Below, one piece after another: positions 5,890-6,530 of a stretch of 6,530 bases of DNA. Below the pieces are notes generated by a model. That model was given only the letters and a program-made list of their open reading frames with translations, was not told the origin of the DNA and made no database searches. Each line of letters begins with the position of its first letter. The first letter of the stretch is position 1. Both the position numbers and the translations under genes were made by a program. Source of the stretch: Methanomassiliicoccus sp. (GTDB lineage: Archaea; Thermoplasmatota; Thermoplasmata; Methanomassiliicoccales; JACIVX01); assembly GCA_020725985.1 (NCBI GenBank), contig DYTM01000082.1, positions 1 through 6,530 of the forward strand. The letters are read 5' to 3'.

Positions 5890-6530
5890 CTTCCCTTGAT
5901 CCTCCTGATGACCGCCGCCGGGACCTTCCGGACGGCGCTCTCCGCCTCCTTCTTCGTCAGACCGGCTGCAAGCGCCCACATGATCGCCTCATCCTCCCGG
6001 ATGAGGTCCTCCGCGTAGTGGGTGTCGGTGTTGACGACCACCTTCGCCCCGACCTTCCTCGCTATCATCGCCACGTGTCCATTGGTAGCGGAGTGCGCTG
6101 CCCTCGAGGTGATCTCCAGTATGATGCCGTTGTCCTTTGCCAGCTGCGCCTCGTCGAGCGTGATGAATCCGGGATGGGCAAGGATATCGACCTCGGGATT
6201 GCCCACCGCTGCCCTGTTGGTCCCTGGCTCGACCGGCTCGCTCGTGGTCTCGCCGTGAACGACGACGAGCTCGGCTCCGAGCCGTCTCGCTTCCGAGACC
6301 ACCAGATCGATCTTCCCTGCCGGGACGTGAGTGATCTCGACGCCGAGGATGGCATCTATGCCCCACTCCGCGGCGAGCTCGCAGTCCCTCCCCGCCTCCC
6401 TCACAACCCTCTCCATCGTCGAGAGTGAAACGTGATCGGTGAAAGCGATTGCCGAATGGCCCTTGGCAAACGCCCTCCTGGCGAGCTCGATCGGAAGGAG
6501 TTCGCCGTCGCTCAGGAAGGTGTGGGCGTG
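5886..6530 (-). CDS. PHP-domain phosphoesterase, histidinol-phosphatase-like (5' partial)
   Basis: Metal-dependent phosphoesterase of the PHP family. The frame is open from the window edge, so the gene extends beyond it; 214 residues are visible and probably only a few N-terminal residues are missing. Counting from the first visible residue, the metal-site motifs are HAHTFLSDGE (H1, H3, D8), FTDH (H33), GVEITHV (E65), VVHGETTSEPV (H92), LAHPG (H119), SRAAHSA (H146) and NTDTHY (D169, H171). This complete set suggests an active trinuclear-metal enzyme. The HGET-x-x-EPVEPGTN stretch recalls archaeal proteins annotated as histidinol-phosphate phosphatase-like, but that substrate is unproven and no his gene is visible. 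An ATG at 6416 would lose the first metal-binding motif, so it is not the start. Its TGA overlaps the aspartate kinase ATG as ATGA, making it the upstream partner in the operon. The promoter lies outside the window. Confidence 0.88.
   Translation of the reverse strand, partial: HAHTFLSDGELLPIELARRAFAKGHSAIAFTDHVSLSTMERVVREAGRDCELAAEWGIDAILGVEITHVPAGKIDLVVSEARRLGAELVVVHGETTSEPVEPGTNRAAVGNPEVDILAHPGFITLDEAQLAKDNGIILEITSRAAHSATNGHVAMIARKVGAKVVVNTDTHYAEDLIREDEAIMWALAAGLTKKEAESAVRKVPAAVIRRIKGR
5901..5906 (-). promoter_or_regulatory. Probable ribosome-binding site of aspartate kinase
   Basis: AGGAGG on the minus strand encodes the Arg-Arg of the PHP protein's RRIKGR ending and lies 11 nt before the aspartate kinase ATG. 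The spacing is a little long; a closer AAGGGA run may contribute. Together with the ATGA stop-start overlap it supports translational coupling. Confidence 0.4.

Noticed and set aside
5890..5979. 30-residue N-terminal extension of aspartate kinase
   Set aside because: It overlaps the end of the PHP gene, is Gly/Glu/Arg low-complexity, and the family's N-terminus is the KFGG motif that follows the ATG at 5889.
4519..6018. 499-residue plus-strand open frame antisense to aspartate kinase
   Set aside because: Its translation is rich in Arg, His, Leu and Asp with no recognisable motif. It is the complement of a clearly real kinase gene, and long antisense frames are expected from G/C-ending codon bias.
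1..6530. CRISPR arrays, tRNA/rRNA genes, insertion sequences, toxin-antitoxin or defence genes
   Set aside because: Looked for repeats with regular spacing, cloverleaf or rRNA segments, terminal inverted repeats and transposase motifs; none found. The only notable direct repeats are those shared by the two flavin-reductase paralogues.

Overview
This 6.5 kb window looks archaeal and is most likely from a GC-rich euryarchaeote, perhaps of the Thermoplasmatota. I infer this from A/T-rich archaeal TATA-like boxes about 30-35 nt upstream of start codons, a GGTGA ribosome-binding site, TTG starts, heavy AGG/AGA arginine use, an M. jannaschii-type aspartate kinase, and short or absent intergenic gaps. 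The lineage is an inference that only database searches could settle.

Layout, left to right. Positions 1-58 may hold the tail of an upstream gene. A plus-strand glycine-cleavage H protein (gcvH) follows. Next is a plus-strand flavin-reductase-like (flavoredoxin-type) protein with its own promoter and Shine-Dalgarno. It converges on a minus-strand S-methyl-5'-thioadenosine phosphorylase (MTAP). MTAP is divergent from a second, paralogous flavin-reductase-like gene, which is tightly coupled to a PLP-dependent class I/II aminotransferase. The aminotransferase converges, with stop codons abutting, on a minus-strand operon transcribed from the right edge: PHP-domain phosphoesterase (its first residues lie outside the window), aspartate kinase, prephenate dehydratase. 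The operon genes overlap by 4 and 11 nt.

The theme is amino-acid and one-carbon/sulfur metabolism. GcvH carries the aminomethyl group in glycine cleavage. MTAP recycles methylthioadenosine. Aspartate kinase opens the aspartate family, and prephenate dehydratase leads to phenylalanine. Pairing the last two in one operon makes sense in archaea that build aromatic amino acids from aspartate semialdehyde, but this link is an inference. The two flavin-reductase-like proteins align without a gap at a constant 1461-nt offset and are about half identical, so they are an old local duplication with the MTAP gene between them.

No mobile element, CRISPR array, RNA gene or defence system was recognised. 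I found no convincing undescribed system. The points most worth following are the flavin-reductase pair around MTAP, the flavin-reductase/aminotransferase coupling, and the PHP-AK-PDT operon.
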